Below, one piece after another: positions 52,441 to 62,389 of a DNA stretch of 64,000 bases. Every line of letters begins with the position of its first letter. Positions within the stretch are counted from its first letter, which is position 1. The position numbers were made by a program, and so were the translations under genes. The notes under the pieces are model-generated. The model saw only the letters and a program-made list of their open reading frames with translations. It was not told the DNA's origin and did not search any database. This stretch comes from Roseibium porphyridii (GTDB taxonomy: Bacteria > Pseudomonadota > Alphaproteobacteria > Rhizobiales > Stappiaceae). The stretch is from positions 724,001 to 788,000 of the forward strand of contig NZ_CP120863.1 in the NCBI RefSeq assembly GCF_026191725.2, read 5' to 3'.

Positions 52441-54630
52441 ATGTTGCACCTCTTGCAAAAACCGCTCGAAGCAGCTCAGCCAAGCCGCCGCAGCTTCCTG
52501 AAGATTTCCGCCGGTGCAGTCGGCGGGCTTGTGTTGGCGATGAACCTGCCTCGTGCAGCGCAGGCCGCTGCCGGTGACGGGGAGTTGATCCAGCCGTTCG
52601 TCCATATCCGTCCGGACAATACAGTTGTCGTTTTGTCCAAACACCTCGACAAGGGGCAGGGCACTGCGACAGGTCTGGCGACACTTGTTGCCGACGAGCT
52701 GGACGCCGCGCGTGAACAGGTTTCGGCTGAATTCGCACCGTCAAATCCCCAGGTCTACGCCAACACGCTCTTTGGTGTTCAGGGAACAGGCGGTTCCACC
52801 GCCATGGCGAACTCGTTTATGCAATACCGACAGGCGGGCGCTGCTGCCAAAGCCATGATTGTCGCTGCTGCAGCCAAGGACTGGGGCGTGCCGGCTGGCG
52901 AAATCTCAGTTGCAAACGGTGTCGTCTCTCATGCTTCCGGAAAGTCAGCGACGCTTGGCGAGCTGGCCGGACTGGCGGCCGCGGAAGATGTGCCTGCCGA
53001 ACCCACACTGAAAACACCGGATCAGTGGGTCTATATCGGCAAGTCATTCCCGCGTGTCGACGTCAAGAACAAGACAGTCGGTGCGCCAAACACCTACACA
53101 ATGGACTTTCAGCCGGATGGTCTTCTGGTTGCGACGGTTGCGCGCGCGCCCCGCTTTGGCGGCAAGGTCAAATCCTTCGATGCGACCGAAGCCAAGAAGG
53201 TTCCCGGCGTCGTCAATGTCCTGCAGATCCCGAATGGTGTCGCCGTTATAGCAACGTCCACGTGGCCAGCGATCAAAGGGCGTGAACTGCTTGAAGTTGA
53301 ATGGGATGACAGCGCTGCAGAAACCCGTTCCAGCGATGTCATGATGGCAGAGCTGAAGGAAATGACCACCAAACCGGGCTTGAACGTGCGCGACGATGGT
53401 GACATCGATGCCGCTCTGGAAGCATCGGCTCGAGTGATCGAGGAGGATTTCGATTTTCCGTTTCTTGCCCACGGTGCGATGGAGCCGCTGGATGTGGCGA
53501 TTTCCTTTGATGGTGAAAGTGCCGAACTCTGGCTTGGCTCCCAGATTCAGACCATCGATCACAACGTGGCTGCCACCGTGCTCGGGATTCCGTTCGAGAA
53601 GGTGAAGATCAACACCTTGTGGGCCGGTGGTTCCTTCGGCCGCCGGGCGCAAGCGGACGCGCATCCTGTGGTCGAGGCGACAACGCTTGCCCAGGCCATG
53701 CGGGCGGACGGTATGGACGCTGCGCCCGTGAAAATCGTGTGGACCCGTGAAGACGATATGGCCGGTGGGTATTATCGCCCCATGTCCGCGCACAAGGTCA
53801 AGGTTGGTCTCGACGAGAACAACAATGTCACGGCGTTCAAGTACACCATTGCTGCCAAGTCTATCATCAAGGGCACACCGTTCGAGCAGATGCTCATGAA
53901 GGACGGGGTCGACCACAACATGACCGAAGGGGCGCATGACACCACATATGCGTTCCCGATGATGAACATGGATCAGGCTTTCCAGGAAACCCAGGTTCCG
54001 GTGCTCTGGTGGCGGTCTGTCGGTCACACGCACACGGCCTATGTCATGGAAACCATGATCGATCGCCTGGCGAAGGAAGCCGGGAAGGATCCGGTCGCCT
54101 ATCGTCTGGAGATGCTCAAGGACGATCCACGGAAAGTGGCTGTGTTGAAACTTGCTGCAGAGAAGGCCGGTTGGGATACGCCACCTGCTGAAGGTCGTCA
54201 CCGCGGTGTGGCCGTGCACAAGTCCTTCGGTTCCTATGTTGCTGAAGTTGTCGAGATCTCTTTCCGGGATGACGATACGGTGAAGGTGGAAAAGGTCGTC
54301 GCTGCGGTCGACTGCGGTACGCCGATCAACCCGGACAATATTGTGGCCCAGGTTGAAGGCGGCATCGGATATGGCCTTGGTGCGATCCTGCGCAATCAGG
54401 TGACGCTGGCTGACGGTGTTGTTGAAGAGACCAATTTCGACACCTATGAGCCGATCCGCATGTCCGACATGCCGGAAATCGAAGTGCATATTGTTGCTTC
54501 GAATGAAGCTCCGACAGGTATCGGCGAACCCGGTACACCGCCAATCGGTCCGGCTGTCGCCAATGCGATCGCCGCGGCAAAAGGCAACTGGGTAACCAGC
54601 CTGCCACTGGCCAAGAACGGTCTGGTTTAA
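52441..54630 (+). CDS. iorB: Molybdopterin-binding large subunit, Tat-exported (IorB type)
   Basis: A 729-residue subunit binding molybdenum cofactor. It begins with a twin-arginine signal ('SRRSFLK', residues 15-21, then a hydrophobic stretch ending AQAAA), so the enzyme acts in the periplasm. '[20 protein letters not shown]', '[19 protein letters not shown]', '[22 protein letters not shown]' and the C-terminal '[21 protein letters not shown]' with the catalytic Glu are typical of the isoquinoline oxidoreductase beta family. The two-subunit form lacks an FAD subunit, so electrons should pass to a cytochrome, perhaps the one encoded convergently downstream. Confidence 0.9.
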   Translation: MLHLLQKPLEAAQPSRRSFLKISAGAVGGLVLAMNLPRAAQAAAGDGELIQPFVHIRPDNTVVVLSKHLDKGQGTATGLATLVADELDAAREQVSAEFAPSNPQVYANTLFGVQGTGGSTAMANSFMQYRQAGAAAKAMIVAAAAKDWGVPAGEISVANGVVSHASGKSATLGELAGLAAAEDVPAEPTLKTPDQWVYIGKSFPRVDVKNKTVGAPNTYTMDFQPDGLLVATVARAPRFGGKVKSFDATEAKKVPGVVNVLQIPNGVAVIATSTWPAIKGRELLEVEWDDSAAETRSSDVMMAELKEMTTKPGLNVRDDGDIDAALEASARVIEEDFDFPFLAHGAMEPLDVAISFDGESAELWLGSQIQTIDHNVAATVLGIPFEKVKINTLWAGGSFGRRAQADAHPVVEATTLAQAMRADGMDAAPVKIVWTREDDMAGGYYRPMSAHKVKVGLDENNNVTAFKYTIAAKSIIKGTPFEQMLMKDGVDHNMTEGAHDTTYAFPMMNMDQAFQETQVPVLWWRSVGHTHTAYVMETMIDRLAKEAGKDPVAYRLEMLKDDPRKVAVLKLAAEKAGWDTPPAEGRHRGVAVHKSFGSYVAEVVEISFRDDDTVKVEKVVAAVDCGTPINPDNIVAQVEGGIGYGLGAILRNQVTLADGVVEETNFDTYEPIRMSDMPEIEVHIVASNEAPTGIGEPGTPPIGPAVANAIAAAKGNWVTSLPLAKNGLV

Positions 54631-54651
54631 GCTTTTCCTGAATAGCTTGCG

Positions 54652-54678
54652 AAAAGGCCGCCTCAGGGCGGCCTTTTT
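54652..54678. terminator. Rho-independent terminator of iorAB
   Basis: AAAAGGCCGCC (54652-54662), loop TCAG, GGCGGCC and a five-T run (54667-54678). It lies 21 nt past the iorB stop and can also serve the convergent P460-like gene. Confidence 0.92.
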
Positions 54679-54706
54679 GTCGGATTTCCGATCCCGCTAG
54701 AAACCG

Positions 54707-55321
54707 CTATTGCGTCAACCGAAAATCTTCTGGCACATAAAACGTATAGTCCCGGTCAGCAACAGCTTTATGGCACACATGGCAATACGTCATGAGGTCC
54801 GGGTTGGCACCCGTTGTATCGCCATAGATGGAGCCATCCGGGATGACCATGAAATAGCGCCAATCTGCTGTCTCCGGGCTTGCGCCGGAGGCAAGTTTTT
54901 CCATGCCGAACAATGCGCCTGGAAAAATACCGCCATCGTCGGTCACGGTTATGCTGTCCTTGACCAGGATGGAACCGGTTGGAAGCAGCTCACCCTCTTC
55001 GAGATCTGCGTAGTTCGATGCAACAGCGTTGGCATAGTTGTTGACGTAGCGCTGGCCGTGCGTAGCAGAGATGTAAGGTGCGGTGTTGAAGAGCGGCCAT
55101 GACTGGTAGTCTTCGATTTCCTTCAGCTGCGACATCGCATAGTTGGTTGCGAGGCGATCTTTCAGGTCGTCATATATCGCCGACGCTTCAGGGCCGGCCA
55201 AATCCGCCGGATTTTCAATGGTAATGTGACTGTCGATACCTGCATTCTGACCGAATGCTGCGGTGCTGATGTGACCGATAAGAAAAGCAATACAAATGGT
55301 TCTGCCGGACTTCATGTGCAT
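54707..55321 (-). CDS. Exported cytochrome P460-like protein
   Basis: A 204-residue protein with a signal peptide (residues 1-22) and a C-terminal haem-binding 'CHVCH' near residue 183. The body resembles cytochrome P460/c'-beta proteins ('WPLFNTAPYISATHGQRYVNNYANAVASNYA', 'GSILVKDSITVTDDGGIFPGALFGMEKLA'), which are periplasmic haem proteins in ammonia or NO metabolism, or plain electron carriers. AGGAGAAGG stands ahead of the ATG at 55321. It converges on iorB; it may be an electron acceptor for that enzyme, but this is inference. Confidence 0.85.
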   Translation of the reverse strand: MHMKSGRTICIAFLIGHISTAAFGQNAGIDSHITIENPADLAGPEASAIYDDLKDRLATNYAMSQLKEIEDYQSWPLFNTAPYISATHGQRYVNNYANAVASNYADLEEGELLPTGSILVKDSITVTDDGGIFPGALFGMEKLASGASPETADWRYFMVIPDGSIYGDTTGANPDLMTYCHVCHKAVADRDYTFYVPEDFRLTQ

Positions 55322-55521
55322 AGACCTTCTCCTCAAAAACCGTCCGACCGTCGCCGAGACTGGAGTGCCTCAAGGATAGGTAATGCAGCCTTTGCTGTAA
55401 TTCATGGTGGTAAAAATGACGTTCACACGGAATTGTCCGATATTGAACGGCATTGCCGTCCAGAAAAACCAAAAACAGCCGCTAATTGGCCGCTGTAGGT
55501 CAGATCATAGGAGGTGAGCAT

Positions 55522-56760
55522 TCAGGACGCTGCGAGTGCTTCCCGGTCCTTCTTGCGCATGCGTTCCGATGCCGATTTCAACTGGCCGCATGCAGCGAAG
55601 ATGTCTCTGCCGCGGGGTGTGCGTATCGGGGACGCGTAACCGGCGCGATTGACGATATCGGCAAACTCCTCGATCCGTTCCCAATCTGAGCACTCGTATT
55701 CAGATCCGGGCCAAGGGTTGAACGGGATCAGATTGATCTTGGCGGGGATGCCTTTCAGCAGACGGACAAGCTCTAGGGCTTCCTGGTTGCTGTCGTTAAC
55801 GCCTTTCAGCATGACATATTCAAAGGTAATGCGTTTGGCGTTGGAGAGACCCGGATAGTTTCTGCAGGCGTCCAGCAGAGCGTCAATATTCCATTTTTTG
55901 TTGATCGGAACCAGGACATCGCGCAGGTCGTCGCGAACGGCGTGCAGTGAAATAGCCAGCATGCAGCCGATTTCGTCTCCGGTACGGAAAATCTCGGGAA
56001 CGACACCGGACGTGGACAGCGTGATGCGGCGCTTGGAAAGGGACAGGCCGTCGCCATCGGAGGCGATCAGAAGCGCTTTCTTGACGTTGTCGAAATTGTA
56101 GAGCGGTTCGCCCATTCCCATCATGACAATGTTGGAAATGAGGCGGCCTTCGGACGGAACGATCGCTCCCTGAGGAGTGTCGGCGTCCGGAAAATCACCC
56201 AGTCGGTCGCGGGCCAACAGGATTTGCGAAAGGATTTCTTCAGCCGTTAGGTTGCGAACCAGTTTCTGTGTTCCGGTGTGACAGAAGGTGCAGGTGAGCG
56301 TGCAGCCAACCTGAGAAGAAACGCAAAGCGTGCCGCGCCCTTCTTCGGGAATATAGACCGTTTCCACTTCAACGGGGCGACCGGCACCGCGCGGGGGAAA
56401 CCGGAACAGCCATTTGCGTGTGCCATCGACAGAAATCTGTTCGGAAACGATGTCGGGCCGGGCAATCGAGAAATGATCATCAAGCTTCTGGCGCAGGTCC
56501 TTGGCGATGTTGGTCATCTGCGAAAATTCGGAAACACCGCGCACGTAGAGCCAATGCCAGAGCTGCGAAGACCGCATCCGCCATTGTTTTTGCGGTATGC
56601 CAATGGTGCCAAGCAACTCGCCAAGTTCTTCGCGCGACAGGCCGATCAGTGTCGGTTTTTCCTCAGCCGTCTGCTGACTTGCCGGGTCAGCTGAAATTGT
56701 CGGCGCATTCGCGTTGTCCTGCGCGATATCGAGCGTAATCGCCATGTCGTGATCCATCAT
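55522..56760 (-). CDS. rlmN: 23S rRNA (adenine2503-C2)/tRNA methyltransferase RlmN
   Basis: A 412-residue radical-SAM enzyme that methylates A2503 of 23S rRNA and A37 of some tRNAs. The radical SAM motif is C-x3-C-x2-C in '[12 protein letters not shown]', followed by '[17 protein letters not shown]' and '[42 protein letters not shown]'. A C-terminal Cys in '[22 protein letters not shown]' is the methyl-carrying residue. Several ATGs lie at the start (56760, 56757, 56745); I chose the first. Confidence 0.97.
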   Translation of the reverse strand: MMDHDMAITLDIAQDNANAPTISADPASQQTAEEKPTLIGLSREELGELLGTIGIPQKQWRMRSSQLWHWLYVRGVSEFSQMTNIAKDLRQKLDDHFSIARPDIVSEQISVDGTRKWLFRFPPRGAGRPVEVETVYIPEEGRGTLCVSSQVGCTLTCTFCHTGTQKLVRNLTAEEILSQILLARDRLGDFPDADTPQGAIVPSEGRLISNIVMMGMGEPLYNFDNVKKALLIASDGDGLSLSKRRITLSTSGVVPEIFRTGDEIGCMLAISLHAVRDDLRDVLVPINKKWNIDALLDACRNYPGLSNAKRITFEYVMLKGVNDSNQEALELVRLLKGIPAKINLIPFNPWPGSEYECSDWERIEEFADIVNRAGYASPIRTPRGRDIFAACGQLKSASERMRKKDREALAAS

Positions 56761-56996
56761 CTCATCCGGCGCACGATATTGCTGTTCTTTGAGAAGAAAA
56801 CGCGCCTGCCGGGCAACCTGACATACAGGTTAGAATTCAAGCGCTCCCAAAACCACAAAATGGTCGGAAAATCAAGGTTCGCGACTTGAATGGGCGTGTT
56901 ACACGCACTCAAAGGGTGCGCAGCAAACGCAATCGCCCGGAAAAGCAGAAATTGCTCGCCCGGCTTGCTGTCAGCAAGTGAAAAGGACCTGACGCG

Positions 56997-57512
56997 TTAG
57001 CGGCAGGCCGATCCTGCTGTATCGATTGCGGCAGTGACACCCGACAAGGAGAACTTGTAGGTCGTACGGGTGCCTCGGCTGGATTCACCGGCCACCGTCA
57101 TTTCCCGGCCAGCCTTCATGGCTGAGACCAGCTGGGCTTCTGTTGCCGCATTTTCCACCCATGCACCATCATTGTTGGTGAAGAGTGTGAAGGTCTTACC
57201 GTCAACGTCCACGGACACGGAAGACTTGTCCTTGAAGGGATAGCCGACCAACAAGCTCGGTTCGGAGCTCACACCTTCGGCTGGCCGTGACGTCACGAAA
57301 AAGAAAACATCTCCGTGATTGCGGTCGCCGGGCAGCAATGTTGTCGGCTTGGTCAGCGCATAGCAAACCTTCCCGCTGCCACCCGTCAGAGCATAAGCTG
57401 CCCAATCCTTGTGTTGCTTAATGAGCGTCGGGGTTTGCGCGAAAGCCACTGCACTCGAAACAGCAAGACCTGCAATGGCCAGAACCAGCGATTTTGCTTT
57501 CATCATCTCCAC
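56997..57512 (-). CDS. Invasion-associated locus B (IalB) family protein
   Basis: A 171-residue exported protein with a signal peptide (about 'KSLVLAIAGLAVSSAVAFAQ') and the IalB fold: 'WAAYALTGGSGKVCYALTKPTTLLPG', 'GDVFFFVTSRPAEGVSSEPSLLVGYPFKDKSSVSVDVDGKTFTLFTNNDGAWVENA' and a last Cys at the C-terminus. In Bartonella IalB is linked to erythrocyte invasion, but the family is general in alphaproteobacteria and its molecular role is unknown. The start is a GTG at 57512 or one of two ATGs 6-9 nt later. Confidence 0.88.
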   Translation of the reverse strand: MEMMKAKSLVLAIAGLAVSSAVAFAQTPTLIKQHKDWAAYALTGGSGKVCYALTKPTTLLPGDRNHGDVFFFVTSRPAEGVSSEPSLLVGYPFKDKSSVSVDVDGKTFTLFTNNDGAWVENAATEAQLVSAMKAGREMTVAGESSRGTRTTYKFSLSGVTAAIDTAGSACR

Positions 57513-57794
57513 ACCGTTTGGACTTGAGTTTCAGTCAATTCTATTCAATTGCCGACAGTCTTATAAACCTTGCTTTAATGATAAATTAAAGCGGGTTACG
57601 AAAGAGTTGAAGCACGGCAATTGTTTTTTGTTTTTTGGACGCTTCATTTTTCGGTACCGTCGATCCATAGCTTCATGGCTCTCAAGGTTAATCGAGGCAA
57701 CAGTGTGGCAGACTATAGTCCCCCCTTTCGAAAATCGCCGAACCTGCTAAAGATTGATGCGTAACCGAACGGCCTGCAGGGAGTAGAGTGGCCT

Positions 57795-58361
57795 TTGGCG
57801 CAAGCGCAGTATTTTTCCGGACTGATCGTAAGGGTCGCTACAGAGCGGGACAAAACCGCTTTTGTGGAGCTGTTCGATCACTTTGCCCCGCGTCTGAAGG
57901 GTTACCTTATGAACCAGGGCGCCGATGGCGCATTGGCTGAAGAGATCGCTCAGGACGTCATGGTCACACTTTGGCGCAAGGCTGATCTGTTCGACCCCAA
58001 AAAGTCTTCTGCAAGCACATGGCTATACAGGATCGCGCGCAACCGGCGCATTGACAGGCTTCGGCGGCAAAAAACCGCTGAGCTCGATCCCGAAGAACCC
58101 GCGTTGCAGCCGACCCCTCTGCCGGATGTCGCAGACGAAATGGATGCGCGGCTGCGCGAGGAACGGGTGCGGGCTGCCTTGACGAAATTGCCGGACGAAC
58201 AAAAGGAAGTCGTTCGACTGGCCTTTTTTGCCGGCCAGTCTCACAGCGAAATTTCAGAATCAACCGGATTGCCGCTTGGAACAGTCAAGTCCAGGATCAG
58301 GCTCGCATTTGGACGTCTCCGGCAGCTGATCGAAGCCGACGAGGCGGTTGATGTGGACTAG
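57795..58361 (+). CDS. ECF-type RNA polymerase sigma factor
   Basis: A 188-residue sigma factor with region 2 ('AFVELFDHFAPRLKGYLMNQGADGALAEEIAQDVMVTLWRKADLFDPKKSSASTWLYRIARNRRIDRLRRQ') and region 4 ('ALTKLPDEQKEVVRLAFFAGQSHSEISESTGLPLGTVKSRIRLAFGRLR'). The start is a TTG at 57795, 11 nt after GGGAG. It resembles the ECF26-like and RpoE-like group usually paired with a ChrR cupin anti-sigma factor, but the following gene is a VanX-type peptidase that overlaps its end, and no anti-sigma factor is in the window. Confidence 0.9.
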   Translation: MAQAQYFSGLIVRVATERDKTAFVELFDHFAPRLKGYLMNQGADGALAEEIAQDVMVTLWRKADLFDPKKSSASTWLYRIARNRRIDRLRRQKTAELDPEEPALQPTPLPDVADEMDARLREERVRAALTKLPDEQKEVVRLAFFAGQSHSEISESTGLPLGTVKSRIRLAFGRLRQLIEADEAVDVD

Positions 58362-59073
58362 TCGTCTGCTTCTTGTGACGACTTTGATGTTGGGCCTTGG
58401 CCCGTCCGCTAGTGCCGATGCCATGCCTGACGGCTTCGTATATCTGAAAGACTATGTACCCGATATCCGGCAGGACATTCGATATGCTGGCCGGCAGAAT
58501 TTCATGCGCAAACGGTTGCCCGGGTACGGGGCAAAGGAATGCGTTCTGACGGAAGCTGCGGCTAAGGCTCTTGCAAAAGTGCAAAATGCTGCAGTCCAGT
58601 CCGGGCATTCCCTCGTTGTGTTTGACTGTTATCGCCCACAGACCGCCGTTGACGCCATGGTCGCGTGGGTTGGCTCAGGACAGGAGACAGACAGGGAGTA
58701 TTATCCGTCTGTTCCACGGTCACAATTGATCCGTCAGGGTTATATCGGAGCCAAAAGCAGTCACGCCAGAGGGTCAACCGTGGATGTTTCCCTGGAGTTT
58801 CTGGATGTTGCCGAACCCCGGAAACAGCAGACAGTTTGCGCGCGAGGCGACCGAGGCACCGCGGACTTCGGTACGCCCTTCGATTGTTTCGACCCGGCAA
58901 GCCGCACCGATGCTAAGGTTGTGGGAAAGCAGGCGCAGCAAATGCGCAAGAAACTTGTCGAGCTTATGCGCCTTGGAAATTTTCGGAACTACGCAGGAGA
59001 ATGGTGGCACTTCACGCTGCGCGATGAGCCTTTTCCGAACCGGTCTTTCAGTTTCGCGATCGAGAAACGCTGA
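58351..59073 (+). CDS. D-alanyl-D-alanine dipeptidase (VanX/DdpX-like)
   Basis: A 240-residue zinc peptidase of the M15 family with a signal peptide (residues 1-22, 'LLVTTLMLGLGPSASA'). The catalytic site is recognisable: 'SSHARGSTVDVS' (H and D ligands about residues 137 and 143) and 'EWWHF' (E and H about residue 217). It cleaves D-Ala-D-Ala in the periplasm for peptidoglycan recycling or nutrition. Its start overlaps the sigma factor gene by 11 nt, so both are made from one transcript. Confidence 0.9.
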   Translation: MWTSRLLLVTTLMLGLGPSASADAMPDGFVYLKDYVPDIRQDIRYAGRQNFMRKRLPGYGAKECVLTEAAAKALAKVQNAAVQSGHSLVVFDCYRPQTAVDAMVAWVGSGQETDREYYPSVPRSQLIRQGYIGAKSSHARGSTVDVSLEFLDVAEPRKQQTVCARGDRGTADFGTPFDCFDPASRTDAKVVGKQAQQMRKKLVELMRLGNFRNYAGEWWHFTLRDEPFPNRSFSFAIEKR

Positions 59074-59452
59074 TTTCCAAAGGGCTTTGACGCCATTCCG
59101 GGCCATTTCAAGCCACAATTAGCCATGGAACATTGAAAAAGAGGTCGATTGTGAGCCGCATCACATCCGGTATGCTTCGTGCCGTCTATGATTGAAGGCG
59201 AACTTTTTAGTAGCTCATAGTTGTGAAGCCTGTTCTGCGCTTCGGCTCAAGCGGAATCGAGATTGATACCCTACTGGGCAGTTTCGGACCGCAACGGTTG
59301 TTGTGCAAGACATAACCATGGCGCGTCGCCTGTCCGCCAAGGATGAGGCACTCGCAGGCCTTATTAGCCGGAACACATCGCAACTTGAGACCTTTGAGCG
59401 TGCTGTTTTTTGAGGACGAGATAGATCCATTCAAGAAAGTTCGAGGTGTACT
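59074..59452. other. Intergenic stretch before the secreted orphan
   Basis: 379 bp with no recognised gene. Short frames on both strands (for example 59207-59434 on the minus strand) lack ribosome sites and family resemblance. The promoter of the 518-residue protein should lie near 59380-59450. Confidence 0.5.
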
Positions 59453-61009
59453 ATGGCCAAATTGCTACGGCTGCTCAGCGGCGCCGTGCCGTTTCTTCTG
59501 ATCGTTTCGCTTGGATTACCTGCATCGGCGCAAAACACCTATCTGAATGACAAGAAAACTTTTGACACTGCCTGGACACTCTTGGGCGAGCAAATCGGCG
59601 GCAGCGATCTTTTGTGGTTGCGGCTCCAGCCCGGCAGTCTGTCCGTCATTGCTGCGACTGGACAAAACGGAGAAGAATTCAATCTTTGGACGGTTCAGCG
59701 TATCAAGAATGATCAGGGCTTCGTGGATAGTGTTCAGGGGCCGATGCACATGGCCGATGGTCCGAAATTCATCGTGCCGCCGGGGCGCTTCAGTCAGGCA
59801 GAGGTTCAGATTTCCAGATTGTGGGAGATCCTCGGTAGCGCTCCGGATGGCCTGCCGACGAAAGTGCCCGGCGAAGTGACGTCGGCTGTGGCCTCGTTGG
59901 GTCCAGTCCTGGGACAGACGCAATGGGCCGTTAAGTGGAACATTTCTATCAAAAGCGGCCGCGAATTCGGTCAGGTTTATGTTCTGGCCGATGGGCGGTT
60001 AGATGGTGCCGACATCAGCCACACCGAGCGGGGCCGCTCGATGAATTTGCGGACCCAATCCGACTGGCCTTTCGAAAATGCACAGGGCCGTTTCGCTGAT
60101 ATCTTTGGTGCGGGGGAAAGTGTTTTTAAAATCAGTGTTCTGACCCACGGCGTTGAAATCGATGCTGTGGAGCCGACCGATCCGGCGCAAGTCCAGGCCT
60201 ATCGATGGAACGGCGGTAGCTTTCGCCGGGGTGCCGTAGCCAAGCCGATGTCATTCTACACTTTGACAGGCCGGAGCCTGCCATTCGCCATTACGGCCAG
60301 CGGACTGGCCCGTTTGCCGCAGATCGTTGCCGCCGCGCGCGCCGAGGCACCAGCGGGGTGGACCCATGTCGATCGCGTAGAGGCAACCAGGCCACCGCCA
60401 GCGGGTAGCGAGCGTGGCGTGTTGTGGGTCATCGAATTGCAGAGCGCTGCTGGTGGCCGCGAAAAAGCTGTGGTGCGGGTGCGCCCGGATGCAAGCATCC
60501 ATTCAGTGACGTTGCCGGAAAGCCTGCGCGCCTTCGACAGCTATATGTCGCTAAAAGGCATGTCGGATGCGTTCGTGCAATTTCAAACCACGCTTGGCAA
60601 GGACATCAGGTTCTTTGAGATGACCTTCCGACAGGACCGGGCCAGTATTACGCTGCCCGATCCCGAAGCTCCCGGTAATGTGGTCGATTACACCCTTGGC
60701 AGCAGTGGAATAACGCGTGGGTTTTCGCGGCCGCGTATCATGGAAAATGACGCGGATCTGATCACCTTTACTCAGGCGTCTCAGTTCCATCATCAGTTGG
60801 TCACCCATGTTCCGGCAATGCTTGTGAAGGCGTTCAAAACCGAAAATGCCGAGGTCTTCAAGATCAAGCTTTGGAACGGAGCACCCTTTTACAAAGACGC
60901 GAAAGGTGCACTCTTCATGCAGATGTACGTGGGTGTGCCACCGCAGCACAACAACAGCGGTCACGCAGTGTTCCGGTTCGACGGAGAATATGTTGATGGT
61001 GGCCGATAG
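59453..61009 (+). CDS. Exported protein of unknown function facing the caspase-like gene
   Basis: A 518-residue protein with a signal peptide (residues 1-27, 'LLIVSLGLPASAQ'). No catalytic motif or family was recognised. It appears all-beta in the second half ('QDRASITLPDPEAPGNVVDYTLGSSG'), with PepSY-like alternation ('QWAVKWNISIKSGREFGQVYVLADG') at residues about 155-190. GAGG stands five nt before the ATG. Its gene ends 27 bp from the convergent caspase-like gene, and both products should be outside the cytoplasm, so a functional link is possible but not shown. Confidence 0.7.
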   Translation: MAKLLRLLSGAVPFLLIVSLGLPASAQNTYLNDKKTFDTAWTLLGEQIGGSDLLWLRLQPGSLSVIAATGQNGEEFNLWTVQRIKNDQGFVDSVQGPMHMADGPKFIVPPGRFSQAEVQISRLWEILGSAPDGLPTKVPGEVTSAVASLGPVLGQTQWAVKWNISIKSGREFGQVYVLADGRLDGADISHTERGRSMNLRTQSDWPFENAQGRFADIFGAGESVFKISVLTHGVEIDAVEPTDPAQVQAYRWNGGSFRRGAVAKPMSFYTLTGRSLPFAITASGLARLPQIVAAARAEAPAGWTHVDRVEATRPPPAGSERGVLWVIELQSAAGGREKAVVRVRPDASIHSVTLPESLRAFDSYMSLKGMSDAFVQFQTTLGKDIRFFEMTFRQDRASITLPDPEAPGNVVDYTLGSSGITRGFSRPRIMENDADLITFTQASQFHHQLVTHVPAMLVKAFKTENAEVFKIKLWNGAPFYKDAKGALFMQMYVGVPPQHNNSGHAVFRFDGEYVDGGR

Positions 61010-61036
61010 CGCTGCCGTGAGTTCCAAGTGTACGAC

Positions 61037-62389
61037 CTAGTCGGCAAAGATCGGTACCAGTTCAGATACGGCTGTATCACTGTATCTTGCGCCAGCAAAA
61101 ACGGACCCGATTTCGAACTCCAGCCATGTCGTTTCTTGTGGCGCGCCGAACGTGAACCGGTTTGCGCGCATGTCATCGGGCAGCGACACGCTTTGAGTGG
61201 AGCCATCTGACAAAGTGATCATCGCGGTTCTGACGCGTGCGTTCTTTCGGTAGATGTCGCGGTTCTTTGCATAGCCGTTTGTGATCTGAAAACCCGCAAC
61301 GCGGCGCGGACGGTCGAAGGCTATCAGAATTTTCTGCCCGGCACCGTCGCCTCGGACACCTTCCACCCAGGCTGTCGAAGGATTTTGATCGAACAGATTG
61401 CCCGGTCCATAGCGGTTGCCGAATTGCGGATCGAGAATTGAACTGGCGCAAAACTCTACAGTGCCGCCGAGGTCTCTTACCGACTGGCAGAGATCGCGAT
61501 GATATGGCGGTGTCGGCAAGTGCGTCGGTTCGGCCCGGCTTGCCACGAGAGGAGCCGTTTGTGCGGCCGACCCGCTATCCACTTTGGCCGCTGTCGCGTC
61601 GGATTGGGTTGCAGGTGCGGCGGCCTCTGACGACTGTCCTCCGAAATAAAACTCGCCGATCAACGCTTCGTTCAACCAGGGGAGTTGACGCTCACCGGTC
61701 GAGACATAAACGCTTTCGCGCACCTTCCCCATCAGATGGCGCACTTCCAAATCCGGTGTGTCGATCAAACGGGCAAGGGCTTCTGTGAACGGGCTGTTGT
61801 TGCCACTTCCGTCCAATGCGACATCCCCCGGCGAAGTCGCAAAGGCGATCATCATGCCGGCAGCATTCGCCTCCAACCGGGCAAGGCCATTGGCGGCGCC
61901 GCGAGACAAGGATCTTGGCAGCGGGTTGTTTCGGCACGCATCCAGAAAAACAAGTTTTAGCTTCGCACCGGATGCTTCCATGATCTCCAGAAGATCGTTC
62001 GCCTTGAGCGCTTGTGCCGGCAGATCCGTTGAGGCTTCGATTTCCGCGTCGACGGGCAGTAGCCAATTACGACCGTTTACCTGAACGCCGTGGCCTGCAT
62101 AAAACACCAGGGCCACATCGGCACCTTGTGCCTTGCGGCCGAATTGCTTCAGCCCATCCCAGAAATCCTGGCGGTTTCCGTCTATGATCCGGACCACATC
62201 AAAGCCCAGTTCCACCAATTTTGCTGAAATCAGGTTGGCATCGTTCGCCGGATTACGCAGCGCTGGCATCGCCTGATAGGCACCGTTGCCGATCACGAGC
62301 GCGGCTTTGCCCGCAGCCAGGACCGGACCGGGTCCGGCGAAGGCCAGAAAGAATATCAGTCCCGCAATTGCTTTCCGTATTCCAGTCAT
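61037..62389 (-). CDS. Exported caspase-like (peptidase C14) protein with a C-terminal discoidin-type domain
   Basis: A 450-residue protein with a signal peptide (residues 1-26, 'LAFAGPGPVLAA'). The caspase fold has both catalytic residues: His100 in 'LVFYAGHG' and Cys152 in 'LVFLDACRNNP', with the regular bacterial spacing and 'GMMIAFATSPGDVALDG' downstream. After a low-complexity, Ala/Thr-rich linker (about residues 265-310) comes a domain with 'STAWVEGVRGDGAGQKILIAFD' and 'FQITNGYAKNRDIYRKNARV', typical of the NADase-type glycan-binding (discoidin-like) fold. GGAGG precedes the chosen ATG; the frame is open 128 codons further upstream. Confidence 0.88.
   Translation of the reverse strand: MTGIRKAIAGLIFFLAFAGPGPVLAAGKAALVIGNGAYQAMPALRNPANDANLISAKLVELGFDVVRIIDGNRQDFWDGLKQFGRKAQGADVALVFYAGHGVQVNGRNWLLPVDAEIEASTDLPAQALKANDLLEIMEASGAKLKLVFLDACRNNPLPRSLSRGAANGLARLEANAAGMMIAFATSPGDVALDGSGNNSPFTEALARLIDTPDLEVRHLMGKVRESVYVSTGERQLPWLNEALIGEFYFGGQSSEAAAPATQSDATAAKVDSGSAAQTAPLVASRAEPTHLPTPPYHRDLCQSVRDLGGTVEFCASSILDPQFGNRYGPGNLFDQNPSTAWVEGVRGDGAGQKILIAFDRPRRVAGFQITNGYAKNRDIYRKNARVRTAMITLSDGSTQSVSLPDDMRANRFTFGAPQETTWLEFEIGSVFAGARYSDTAVSELVPIFAD

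Noticed and set aside
53044..54489. 481-codon minus-strand frame within iorB
   Set aside because: It is a shadow of a high-GC gene with intact molybdenum hydroxylase motifs; no ribosome site or known domain.
59207..59434. Small minus-strand frame of 75 codons before the secreted orphan
   Set aside because: No ribosome site, no known family; probably noise in the intergenic region.
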